Shown: positions 1 to 6,367 of the stretch, piece after piece
Layout: the number at the start of each line of letters is the position of its first letter
How positions within the stretch are numbered: position 1 is the stretch's first letter
From: JBBROH01 sp038229595
GTDB lineage: Bacteria; Chloroflexota; Chloroflexia; QHBQ01
NCBI GenBank assembly: GCA_038229595.1
Contig: JBBROH010000157.1
Span: forward strand, 1 to 9,692
Direction of reading: 5' to 3'
DNA length: 9,692 nt
Notes under the pieces: model-generated
The model's input: only the letters and a program-made list of their open reading frames with translations
The model's database searches: none
What the model was told of the DNA's origin: nothing
Program-made: the position numbers and the translations under genes

Positions 1-294
1 AGTCTTGTAGCTCTACCTCGCGAGTCAACCTGCTACCACCCGCCGGTAGTACAAAGGGGTGAGACTATGCTGGGGCGCACAACTTGGTTGTTGGAAATGG
101 TAAGTACAGGTCAGTGTCAGGTCAGGGACGCTTATCACCCCGCTGAACGGCTTACTTTTTGGCTTGACCAAGCTACTCTGATTCCAATCAAGGTTGAGTG
201 GGGCAACAAGGATGGTACCATTGTCTACCAGGGGCGGGTGGAGGGGATCGAGCTTGACGTGCCGCTCGACCCTACAATCTTCAAGGCCAGGTAA
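1..294 (+). CDS. LolA-like / lipoprotein-sorting-type protein, C-terminal part (5' end outside window)
   Basis: The reading frame is open from the first base of the window to TAA at 292-294, so this is the last 97 codons of a longer gene. The ATG at 67 has no convincing Shine-Dalgarno and falls inside the conserved part, so it is probably not the start. The visible residues run GRTTWLLEM, then YHPAERLTFWLD, then LIPIKVEWGN, and end with a VPLDPTIF motif. This order (a 'my name is X, V-L-E' strand, a W-D strand, a 'P-K-V-E' strand, and a final D-P-x-x-F) is typical of the C-terminal half of the LolA/RseB-like fold (COG2834 type). Members bind lipids or lipoproteins, or sense them for anti-sigma factors, outside the cytoplasmic membrane. 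The signal peptide would lie upstream and cannot be seen. Family call moderate; exact role unknown. Confidence 0.55.
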   Translation, partial: SLVALPRESTCYHPPVVQRGETMLGRTTWLLEMVSTGQCQVRDAYHPAERLTFWLDQATLIPIKVEWGNKDGTIVYQGRVEGIELDVPLDPTIFKAR

Positions 295-320
295 ATACTG
301 GAGTAATCCCTAATGTTTAG

Positions 321-347
321 ACCACAAAGAAGGCTTGGTTAAGCTAC
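321..347. repeat. 27-bp outer part of the flanking direct repeat, copy 1
   Basis: The segment shares CAAAGAAGGCT and TTAAGCTAC with 8734-8760, matching 24 of 27 bases in the same orientation. In copy 2 it abuts the end of the 58-codon gene. In copy 1 it is cut off from it by IS-like sequence. Confidence 0.7.
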
Positions 348-371
348 AACCTCTAGTTTCTGGTTGCTAGT

Positions 372-418
372 CACTTGGCTGCCTCAATGTACCCCAGCTG
401 GGGTGCGATAGCCAAGTG
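372..418. repeat. Nested inverted repeat
   Basis: Outer arms CACTTGGCT (372-380) and AGCCAAGTG (410-418) are perfectly complementary. They enclose a perfect 14-bp palindrome, ACCCCAGCTGGGGT (391-404). There is no T-run on either side, so it is not a standard terminator. It overlaps the end of the transposase remnant and may be partly a chance product of that coding sequence. Confidence 0.6.
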
Positions 419-497
419 CTTAATGTGGTCGTTCGTGGTTGTAGAAGTGCGCGTAGCTTCTAATCGCTCGCTGCACCTCGGCCATGCTCAGTGCCAA
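384..497 (-). pseudogene. IS3-type transposase C-terminal remnant
   Basis: Read on the minus strand, the sequence encodes MAEVQRAIRSYAHF, then YNHERPH, a stop (TAA at 422-420), then ALGYRTPAGVH and a stop at 386-384. The pattern YNxxRPHxALGYxTPAxV is the hallmark C-terminus of IS3-family OrfB (DDE, rve) transposases. The internal TAA stands where the family has CAA or CAG (Gln), so a single C-to-T change explains the stop. The frame also opens just after a stop at about 498-500. Only some 38 codons of an expected 270 or more remain, so the element is dead. It sits between the two pieces of repeat copy 1, which suggests it inserted there and then decayed. Confidence 0.75.
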
Positions 498-553
498 GAG
501 TCACGCCACCAGAACAAAGAACGGTAGAGTGGGGCTATTCCAGCGGCGCAGCA

Positions 554-730
554 CTAGGCACTGCCTCCCAAATGACACAGGATAAACTCACGTAGCTCAA
601 CCAGGCTGCTGAAGTAGTAGACACCCTCCGACTGCACGTGTTTGGCACTACCGCGCCACCTACCGGGTGCTTGCTGCCTACCTGCTTCCCGCCAGAAGCG
701 GATTACAAACTGTGGTGACGCGTTGGACAT
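554..730 (-). CDS. 58-residue conserved small protein, copy 1
   Basis: Start ATG at 730-728, stop TAG at 556-554. A purine-rich AGAAGGCGG lies a few bases upstream as ribosome binding site. The protein begins MSNASPQFVIRFWREAG, then has WRGSAKHVQS, then VYYFSSLVELREFI, and ends HLGGSA. It is a soluble alpha/beta-looking domain without signal peptide or membrane segment. A near-identical gene lies at 8757-8933; differences include G-to-R at residue 18, E-to-R at 24, C-to-S at 28, D-to-E at 35 and R-to-C at 52. Most differences are conservative or outside the FVIRFWRE and YYFSSL cores, which favours a real gene. From memory, proteins of this type (F-V-x-R-x-W-R-E, then H-V-Q-S-G, then F-x-S-L-x-E-L-x-x-F-I) are common, often multi-copy, hypothetical proteins in Chloroflexota. 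Function unknown. It follows the 821-residue gene by about 200 bp but has its own likely promoter. Confidence 0.8.
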   Translation of the reverse strand: MSNASPQFVIRFWREAGRQQAPGRWRGSAKHVQSEGVYYFSSLVELREFILCHLGGSA

Positions 731-838
731 TGTTGCCGCCTTCTAGCCCTGGGGCTGCCCAGCCTGGCCTCGAGCGCAAGGTTGCTGGTTGGTGTTGTGA
801 TGGGTTGGGTCACGGTTAACAGGCTGATAGATACTATA
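556..838. repeat. Long direct repeat, copy 1
   Basis: About 283 bp match 8759-9038 in the same orientation, by eye at roughly 85-90 percent with a few small gaps. The repeat covers the whole 58-codon gene plus about 105 bp upstream of its start, ending at a shared GATAGATAC next to the -10 box. Because the upstream region is conserved too, this is duplicated DNA and not just a conserved protein. Confidence 0.85.
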
Positions 839-860
839 AGTTGACCGTTCAGGATCACAA
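833..860 (-). promoter_or_regulatory. Likely promoter of small gene copy 1
   Basis: On the minus strand TTGTGA (860-855, 4 of 6 to the -35 consensus) and TATAGT (838-833, 5 of 6 to the -10 consensus) are separated by 16 bp. The equivalent place in copy 2 has TACAAT. This would give a leader of about 95 nt. Seen by eye only. Confidence 0.45.
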
Positions 861-867
861 GGCTGGG

Positions 868-905
868 GCCTCGCCAGCGGAAGGTACTGTCTCCGCTGGC
901 AAGGC
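868..905 (-). terminator. Strong hairpin after the 821-residue gene (possible terminator)
   Basis: Arms 868-881 (GCCTCGCCAGCGGA) and 892-905 (TCCGCTGGCAAGGC) pair over 14 bp with a single mismatch, which becomes a G-U pair in minus-strand RNA. The loop is 10 nt. The hairpin begins 22 nt past the stop codon of the 821-residue gene. No U-run follows, so it may be a Rho-assisted terminator or a 3'-end protector and not a classical intrinsic terminator. Confidence 0.55.
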
Positions 906-927
906 GCAAGCTGGTTGCGATCAGGGG

Positions 928-3393
928 TTACTTGTCGGCTTTGGCGGCTCGCAGGCAGAAGCCGACCCCAATCTGGCTGTAGTTGCCCCCGCTGCCAGGG
1001 CTGCTGTTGACGATGGCGCGGTCCCTTGCCTCCAGCACTACGGTGTAGCCGCAAGGTATCATCTTGTTTGGGCTGTCAGTCGGGATCGTCCATCCGCCCT
1101 TGACCCCCATCGTGTTGCCGGGCATCGGTGGTTGGTAGCTGCTGTCGCTGCTGTTGAAGATAGCTGGGTTGACCGAGACCGATGCATTCCCAATGCTGAT
1201 CGGTACCAGAGCGATGCTCATACTGCCGAAGTAGTAGTCAGCCACGCGGTAAGTTCCAGCGAAGTCATCACCAACCACGATGTCTCCGCAATCACTAGTA
1301 CCGGAGGTGAGATACACTTCAGGGCTGTAGGCGGTGTAAGTACCCCCACCATACAGCCGCGCGTTGTATGAGTAGCGATTGTAGACGCGGATGTTCTTAG
1401 TCAAAGATGAGCCAGCCACCACATACTGACTGCCGTCCCAGCGGAAGCCAACCACGCTGATGGTGTAGTTACCCTCGGCCAGCCCCCCTACATTGAGCGC
1501 GGCCAGCAGGTTGTCGTCCACCCCCTGTCCACCCCCGGCCATGTGGGTGTAGTAGTCGCTGGTGGCAGTTGCGGGTAGATTGACCGCGCCACTGACGCTG
1601 GGGAAGCTGACTAGCGGGTTGGTAGCCGGGTTCTGGGTGAGGTAGTGGCGGGTGCCGTCGAACGCAGTGATCGCCTGGGTGAGTGGCGCGTTGATTGGGG
1701 TTGGGGTCGCTGCCCCTGTGTTGTTGAAGAAAACGCGGTAGAGAAGCGGGTGGGCTACGTTCACAAGGCCAGTGTGGTCGTCGAAGTTATCAGGTGCGTT
1801 GGTGTTGGTGGTGGTGGTGAAGAAACCAGCCACGTTGACTAGGCCACTGAAGGGCCGGTCGTAGCTGCTGCTGCTGACCCCGCCGCTGAACGGGTAGGCC
1901 AGCCCACTGACGTTATCAATGTGGTCAATCTCAACCCCGCCAACCTTTTGCAGGTTGATGTGGTCGTCGCTTGGCAACACTTGCTCGCCGATCATCGGCT
2001 GCACGTGGGTGTTCACCACGTTACCCCAGGTCGGCACGAAGCCGGGGCCGGTCGGTGGGGTCTGCCACGAGAGGATTGCCCGCACAGGGATGCTCTCAAG
2101 TTTCTGGCAGTTCGTGGTGGGCAGGTTAACCGGGCGCATGGCTGCATACTTGACCGTGTGGCTGCGCCCAGTGCTGCTGAGGTCGTGGACGCGCGCCTGA
2201 GCGATGCCGAGATTATGCCAGCTACCGGCATAGAAGGCGTAGAAGCCGACATACTCCTGACTGCCGAGGCTGCACAGGTTGCCGCTGTAGCCGCTGTTGA
2301 GCTTGACCTCGATCACCCCACCCATCATCCCACTGTGCGGATCATAACCGACGCAGGTCAGTTGCTCGTAGGTGGTGTTTCCCTTCGTCAACTCGATCTG
2401 CTTGAAGATGTCGGCCAAGTCAACGAGCAGTTCCTTCTCCAGGTCGACTTCGCTGAAATTGGCGAAGCTGGCGGTGGTCGCTGTCGGGGCAGCAAGGGTA
2501 GCAGTGACGCTGTCAGCTTTATCCTCGGCAATGCGCGCTACGTTGTCCCTGACGCGCAACTGCGGATTGAGCATCCTGGTCGTGATTGGCTGCTGTTCAA
2601 CCTGGATCGCGTGGGCAAAGCCATAGCGGTGCGGCTGCACCGCCTTATCTTGCTGGTACATTTGCTTGAGGACTGTGTAGCTGAGGGGCTGCGCTGCGGC
2701 CACCTCCAATGCCTGGCTGAGGTTGAGGCCGCTAAAGGCTTGTTGGTCGATAGTCAGCAACCCTTCGCTGACCAGTTCGCTCAACTTGATCCCCTTGCTC
2801 AGGCGAATCGCCTCAACCTGCACCGTCGAGTTGGCGACGTTGCCCCAGACCGGCAGGTAACTGGCATTACCGGGCGTTGGCTCCCAGCCCCACGACAGGA
2901 TCGCTCGCACGTTGAGCAGGTTCTCGTGGCGACAGAATTGATGTTCCTCCTTCAGCTTCATTGTCACGTTGTAGCTGACCGGCAGGGTGCCGGGCAGATC
3001 GTAGACCGAGAAGCTGACCACACCGAGGTCAACCCAGCTACTACCGTGCTGGACGAAGAAGCGAACGTACTCACGCGAACCCTTGCCGCAGGGACCGCTG
3101 AGGTAGCCGTTGGCCCGCTTGATATTAACGATGGCCTGGAGGGTGTCAGTCTCCTGGTTGAGGCCGAGGCATTCGATCTCCTCATAGAAGGGGTTGGCCT
3201 TGATTGGCTCAATCACGGGTAGGTCAAGCTCCGGCATCGTGCCGAAGTGGTTGGCGTTGCTGAGGATCAGCTTGGTAAAGTGGCGGCGGCTGGCTGGCAC
3301 TTCAGGGCCAGCATCGCTGTTGAACTGAGTCTTGACGTTCGCCTCATTGACGGGTAGGTTGGTTGGCTCTACGCTCTTATCGTTCTGGGACAT
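928..3393 (-). CDS. 821-residue protein with duplicated WGNV-type domain; function unknown
   Basis: ATG at 3393-3391 with AAAGGA about 9 bases upstream; stop TAA at 930-928. No hydrophobic signal peptide or membrane span is visible. Two copies of a domain of about 125 residues lie at residues 70-196 and 342-467. Shared landmarks are Y-E-x-x-x-C-x-G, G-Y-x-x-x-x-C, S-x-E-Y-V-x-F, a W-x-x-L-G strand, VRAILSW and P-x-W-G-N-V. Each copy has three cysteines in matching places (75/102/154 and 347/374/429). Residues 197-341 form a predicted helical linker. Residues 470-821 are rich in Ser, Thr, Asn, Gly and Tyr and look beta-rich, with GNYTISVVGFRWDG near 641 and a C-terminal part with cysteines 702, 781 and 813. 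No catalytic motif was recognised. I recall this domain from unnamed proteins next to S8 peptidases in varied bacteria, but cannot name a family. It diverges from the ATPase gene, sharing its control region. It could be substrate, sensor or structural partner of the protease. Confidence 0.9.
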   Translation of the reverse strand: MSQNDKSVEPTNLPVNEANVKTQFNSDAGPEVPASRRHFTKLILSNANHFGTMPELDLPVIEPIKANPFYEEIECLGLNQETDTLQAIVNIKRANGYLSGPCGKGSREYVRFFVQHGSSWVDLGVVSFSVYDLPGTLPVSYNVTMKLKEEHQFCRHENLLNVRAILSWGWEPTPGNASYLPVWGNVANSTVQVEAIRLSKGIKLSELVSEGLLTIDQQAFSGLNLSQALEVAAAQPLSYTVLKQMYQQDKAVQPHRYGFAHAIQVEQQPITTRMLNPQLRVRDNVARIAEDKADSVTATLAAPTATTASFANFSEVDLEKELLVDLADIFKQIELTKGNTTYEQLTCVGYDPHSGMMGGVIEVKLNSGYSGNLCSLGSQEYVGFYAFYAGSWHNLGIAQARVHDLSSTGRSHTVKYAAMRPVNLPTTNCQKLESIPVRAILSWQTPPTGPGFVPTWGNVVNTHVQPMIGEQVLPSDDHINLQKVGGVEIDHIDNVSGLAYPFSGGVSSSSYDRPFSGLVNVAGFFTTTTNTNAPDNFDDHTGLVNVAHPLLYRVFFNNTGAATPTPINAPLTQAITAFDGTRHYLTQNPATNPLVSFPSVSGAVNLPATATSDYYTHMAGGGQGVDDNLLAALNVGGLAEGNYTISVVGFRWDGSQYVVAGSSLTKNIRVYNRYSYNARLYGGGTYTAYSPEVYLTSGTSDCGDIVVGDDFAGTYRVADYYFGSMSIALVPISIGNASVSVNPAIFNSSDSSYQPPMPGNTMGVKGGWTIPTDSPNKMIPCGYTVVLEARDRAIVNSSPGSGGNYSQIGVGFCLRAAKADK
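1993..2370 (-). repeat. Coding repeat 2 in the 821-residue protein (residues 342-467)
   Basis: This is the second copy of the domain, with TCVG, S-Q-E-Y-V-G-F, VRAILSW and WGNVVN in the same order and with near-identical spacing. First and second cysteines are 27 residues apart in both copies. Confidence 0.85.
2806..3186 (-). repeat. Coding repeat 1 in the 821-residue protein (residues 70-196)
   Basis: This segment encodes the first copy of the C-x-G / S-R-E-Y-V-R-F / VRAILSW / WGNV domain. The duplication is clear at protein level but strongly diverged at DNA level, so it is old. Confidence 0.85.
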
Positions 3394-3574
3394 TGTGCTG
3401 TTCCTTTCTTAAATATGGTTGCTGCACGTTACTGTTGCTAGACGCGGTAGCTATTAGATGCTGGCGAACCTATGCTAGGCTAGTTCGTGAGTACGCTCCT
3501 GGTTGGCTCCCGGTGACATGGGTGGGTCACGACCCGCTCTCATTGTTGCACAGCAGTCGGCCTAAGGAAACGGT

Positions 3575-3595
3575 TTTTGTGAGGTGTTTTGTGAG
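3575..3595 (+). promoter_or_regulatory. Tandem 9-mer regulatory element A
   Basis: TTTTGTGAG occurs twice (3575-3583 and 3587-3595), separated by GTG, giving a 12-bp period close to one DNA turn. The same arrangement occurs at 8232-8252 upstream of the protease gene with one base changed. It lies 33 bp upstream of the ATPase -10 box, where an activator would bind. The repeat geometry suggests a factor binding head to tail on one DNA face. Confidence 0.6.
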
Positions 3596-3625
3596 CAACT
3601 CCTTGCTATCAGCAGCGATCTCGTG

Positions 3626-3634
3626 TGCTATAAT
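3626..3634 (+). promoter_or_regulatory. Extended -10 promoter of the STAND ATPase gene
   Basis: TGCTATAAT is a perfect TGn-extended -10 box, with the first T of TATAAT at 3629. No good -35 lies at 17 bp; TTGCTA at 3603-3608 is 20 bp away. An extended -10 with a poor -35 fits an activator-dependent promoter, in keeping with element A just upstream. It would give a leader of about 34 nt. Confidence 0.65.
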
Positions 3635-3674
3635 GGTGTTACGGATAACGAAGGCAGCGAGTAGGGGGGTGGCA

Positions 3675-5687
3675 ATGTACGACCTTAAGAGTTTCCGTGA
3701 ACAGGTCAAGGGTTACTGCCAGCGGGTGCGGCTGGGTGGGGCGCAGAGATACACGCTGGGCGAGTTGGCCGCCGCCGTCGGGCTTGCCCGTGCTGAGTTT
3801 AGCAGGCGGCTGAACGGCACCGGCGGCACCCGCCTAACTTGTGCCAATGCCCAAGCGATCACCGTTGAACTAATCCGCCAAAATGCGATCACCCGCCGGG
3901 CGGATGCTGATCGGCTAATCGCTCTGTTGGGCTGCCCGCCGCTGGCGGATGCTGACCTGCGCGGATTGCTACTAGCCGCTCCTGCCACCAGCCAACAATC
4001 CGCGACCGAGGTGCCGAACAATCTACCGCTGTCGCTCACCACCTTCATCGGGCGGGTAGCCGAACTGCAACAGTGCAGCAGCCTGCTAACTGGCGGACGG
4101 TTGCTGACTATCACTGGGCCTGGTGGAGTCGGCAAGACCCGCTTTGCGCTGGAACTGGCCGCGCAGTTTCGTGGTCGGAGCTTTAGCCTCTACCCCGACG
4201 GTATCTGGCTGCTTACCTTGCAGGTGCTTGACCTGGCTCACGCAGAGCAGCAGCTAACCGCAGCGGTAGCCGCCCACCTGGGCGTGATGGAGCAGGCCAG
4301 CCGCCCGCTACTCGACACCCTACTTGATTACCTGCGCGACCGCACGCTGCTACTGATCTTCGACAACTGCGAACACATCCGCTCAGCCGCCGCAACTTTG
4401 GTGGCGACCCTGTTGAGTAGCTGCACCGGGATCAGCATCGTGGCGACCAGCCGCGAACCGCTGGGCGTGGCGGGCGAAATCAACTGGCAGCTAGCCCCCC
4501 TGCCAGTGCCGACGCTGCCCGAACCCGGCACCACCCCTTATCTGGGGGGCTTGCGCGAAAACGAGGCGGTGCGCCTGTTCGTCAATCGCGCCCAGCAAGT
4601 GCTGGCCGAACGGCCCTTCGACTTGACTGCCGTCAACGCCGCCACCATTGCGGCAATCTGCGTGCAGCTTGAGGGCATCCCGCTCGCGCTTGAGCTAGCT
4701 GCCGCCCGCGTGCGCTGGCTGCCGCTCGACACTATCCTGACGCGCTTGCACAACCAGTTGCGGACGCTGCGGAACGATGAACGCGACCCGCCCAACCAGC
4801 AGCAAACCTTGCGCGGCTCAATTGCCTGGAGCTACGACCTGCTGAACGTAGCCGAGCAAAAGTTGTTTGCCCGCCTAGCAGTGTTCAACGGCGGGTGCAG
4901 CCTTGAGGCAGCCGAGGAGGTCTGTGGCACAGCCGAGGAGGATGATCTGATTGACCTACTGGGCAGTCTGGTCAACAAATCGCTGCTGCTGGCCGACGTG
5001 GATGCGGGCCGCTACCGGATGCTGGAAGTGATCCGCCAGTTCGCTGCCGAGAAGTTGAAGGCGAGCGGCATGGAGGCGCAACTGCGCCGAAGCCACCTTA
5101 ACTACTTCCACAAGCTGGTTGTTGAAGCTGGGCCACACCTCGTCGGGCCAGCGGCAGCTAGCTCGTTGGCCCAGTTGGCGCAAGAGCAAGCCAACCTGCG
5201 GGCAACCCTGACTTGGGCGCAGAGCGAAGACCCTCCCTTGCTGCTAGACCTGAGCGGGCTGCTAGGCCGGTTCTGGCACCTGCATGGCGACCTGAGCGGA
5301 GGGCTGGGCTGGCTGACCGCTGCTGTAAAGGGTGAGCAACCCGCCTCGGTCGCGCTGGTACGCGCCCTCAACTGGGCGGCGATCCTATGTCGCAATCAAG
5401 GTAATCTAAACCAAGCGCAGAGCTATCCTGACCGCGCTCTACCGCTGGGGAAGCAGGTCGGCGACCCCGACGTACTAAGTTTGACCTTGACGAACCTCGG
5501 TCGGCTGGCCGCTGCTGGTGGCGACTACGAACTCGCCCGCCAGCACTTTACCCGCCAGTTGCCAATCAGCCGTCAGCTAGCCGACCAGTGGCGAATTGCC
5601 GAGGTGCTGCAGGATTTGGGTACTTGCGCTGCTCATGCTGGTGACTATGTGGGGCGGTATCGTTGTTGCAAGAGGCTGTTACCTTGA
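3675..5687 (+). CDS. STAND/AAA-type ATPase regulator with N-terminal HTH (COG3903 type), N-terminal part before a frameshift
   Basis: The start is ATG 3675, preceded by GGGGGG about 5-11 bases upstream. The frame stays open back to 3363, but that would overlap the divergent gene and pass through the promoter. Residues 26-86 resemble a helix-turn-helix (LGELAAAVGLARAEFSRRL). The P-loop GPGGVGKT is at 148-155, Walker B LLLIFDN at 225-231, the sensor TSR at 258-260, and the G-x-P motif GIPLALELAA at 334-343. A winged-helix region follows at about 375-460, then TPR-like repeats from about 560. STAND proteins of this type act as ligand-gated ATPase switches in the cytoplasm, often as transcription regulators. 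The frame ends at TGA 5685-5687 in mid-TPR with a nonsense tail, and the lost TPRs continue in the next frame from 5651. Restoring one G gives one protein of 897 residues. It may autoregulate through its HTH domain. Confidence 0.9.
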   Translation: MYDLKSFREQVKGYCQRVRLGGAQRYTLGELAAAVGLARAEFSRRLNGTGGTRLTCANAQAITVELIRQNAITRRADADRLIALLGCPPLADADLRGLLLAAPATSQQSATEVPNNLPLSLTTFIGRVAELQQCSSLLTGGRLLTITGPGGVGKTRFALELAAQFRGRSFSLYPDGIWLLTLQVLDLAHAEQQLTAAVAAHLGVMEQASRPLLDTLLDYLRDRTLLLIFDNCEHIRSAAATLVATLLSSCTGISIVATSREPLGVAGEINWQLAPLPVPTLPEPGTTPYLGGLRENEAVRLFVNRAQQVLAERPFDLTAVNAATIAAICVQLEGIPLALELAAARVRWLPLDTILTRLHNQLRTLRNDERDPPNQQQTLRGSIAWSYDLLNVAEQKLFARLAVFNGGCSLEAAEEVCGTAEEDDLIDLLGSLVNKSLLLADVDAGRYRMLEVIRQFAAEKLKASGMEAQLRRSHLNYFHKLVVEAGPHLVGPAAASSLAQLAQEQANLRATLTWAQSEDPPLLLDLSGLLGRFWHLHGDLSGGLGWLTAAVKGEQPASVALVRALNWAAILCRNQGNLNQAQSYPDRALPLGKQVGDPDVLSLTLTNLGRLAAAGGDYELARQHFTRQLPISRQLADQWRIAEVLQDLGTCAAHAGDYVGRYRCCKRLLP

Positions 5688-6367
5688 TACAAGCGGTTGG
5701 CAACCCCTCTGGCGTGATAAAATGTCAGCTTACCCTTGCCGAAATCGCCTACTTGCAAGGTGATTATGAGGCGGCAACAACATACGCTCGCAGTAGCCTG
5801 CAAGCTAGCCGCGAGCTTGGCAGCCGCAGGGATTATTCCTGTAGCTCGTTGATCTACCTGGGCAGAACCGCCTTGCTGCAAGGACAGTTTGAGTCCAGCT
5901 TTGCCAGTTTCAACGAATGTCTGGCTCTGGCTGAACGTGAAGGCATCAAATGGGCGGTGGCAGCGGCTCTGGCTGGACGTGGAGCAGCAGCTTGTGTGCG
6001 GGGCGACTTTGCCGCCGCCCAACGTGACCAGTTGAACGGTCTGCTCACCTGCCAACGGCTGGGCCTACACGCGAACTTCGCCTTCCATCTGGCAGACTTG
6101 TCTTGGGCAGTAGCCGGGGCTAAAACCAAAGCGGCGGCCAGCAGTGCTGTCAGCATGGTGGCCGCCGCCGAGGGTATTTTGGTTCGGATGAAGACGGTTT
6201 TGCAGCCGTTGGAGCAAATATGCAGTGAGCAGGCGATCCGTCTCAGCCAGAAGTTGCTCTCTAGCGAGGAGATCACTACTGCTCAAGCCGCAGGTGCAGC
6301 GATGACGCAAGCGGTCGCTGCCGATTACGCCCGGCAGGTGGTTGCTCAACTATCTGGTCTCAGCTAG
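5663..6367 (+). CDS. C-terminal TPR part of the STAND ATPase (frameshifted continuation)
   Basis: This is the downstream half of the same gene, not an independent one. There is no ribosome binding site, and the first possible start is a TTG. Its frame overlaps the previous one by 25 bp. The residues continue a TPR helix that the first part leaves unfinished: HAGDYV in the first frame joins GAVSLLQEAVTLIQ in this one. Further TPR units follow (LAEIAYLQGDYEAA, LGRTALLQGQFESS, GRGAAACVRGDFAAA). The end, VSMVAAAEGIL then a helical region to QVVAQLSGLS, matches the usual C-terminus of COG3903 ATPases. The TPRs probably sense a ligand or partner protein. The stop TAG 6365-6367 overlaps the stop of the convergent protease gene. 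Confidence 0.85.
   Translation: MLQEAVTLIQAVGNPSGVIKCQLTLAEIAYLQGDYEAATTYARSSLQASRELGSRRDYSCSSLIYLGRTALLQGQFESSFASFNECLALAEREGIKWAVAAALAGRGAAACVRGDFAAAQRDQLNGLLTCQRLGLHANFAFHLADLSWAVAGAKTKAAASSAVSMVAAAEGILVRMKTVLQPLEQICSEQAIRLSQKLLSSEEITTAQAAGAAMTQAVAADYARQVVAQLSGLS

Larger units (their letters stand above)
295..553. other. Non-coding stretch with decayed insertion-sequence material
   Basis: This 259-bp stretch holds no intact gene. It contains a 27-bp segment (321-347) that matches 8734-8760 at 24 of 27 positions, a nested inverted repeat (372-418), and a minus-strand transposase remnant (384-497). In copy 2 the 27-mer runs directly into the small gene. Here about 208 bp separate them, so the remnant appears to interrupt repeat copy 1. 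Confidence 0.6.
3394..3674. other. Divergent control region between the 821-residue gene and the STAND ATPase
   Basis: This 281-bp gap separates two genes that point away from each other. It contains the tandem 9-mer element at 3575-3595 and an extended -10 promoter for the ATPase at 3626-3634. No clear promoter was found for the 821-residue gene. TATTTA at 3415-3410 (minus) is a weak -10 candidate without a convincing -35. No small gene is evident in the gap. Confidence 0.6.

Noticed and set aside
841..1371. Plus-strand open frame of 176 codons
   Set aside because: Antisense to the 3' end of the 821-residue gene and across the hairpin; no ribosome binding site or recognisable motif.
1921..3222. 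Plus-strand open frame of 433 codons
   Set aside because: It lies wholly antisense to the 821-residue gene, which has clear domain repeats. Its translation is low-complexity and resembles no family, as expected for an antisense frame in GC-rich DNA.
3363..3674. Longer N-terminus for the STAND ATPase starting at TTG 3363
   Set aside because: It would overlap the divergent gene and run through the likely promoter and element A. The residues look random, and HTH homology starts after the ATG at 3675.
5645..5690. Programmed -1 frameshift in the ATPase
   Set aside because: No X-XXY-YYZ slippery site is present and the upstream frame ends in a short nonsense tail. A single missing base explains the data better.
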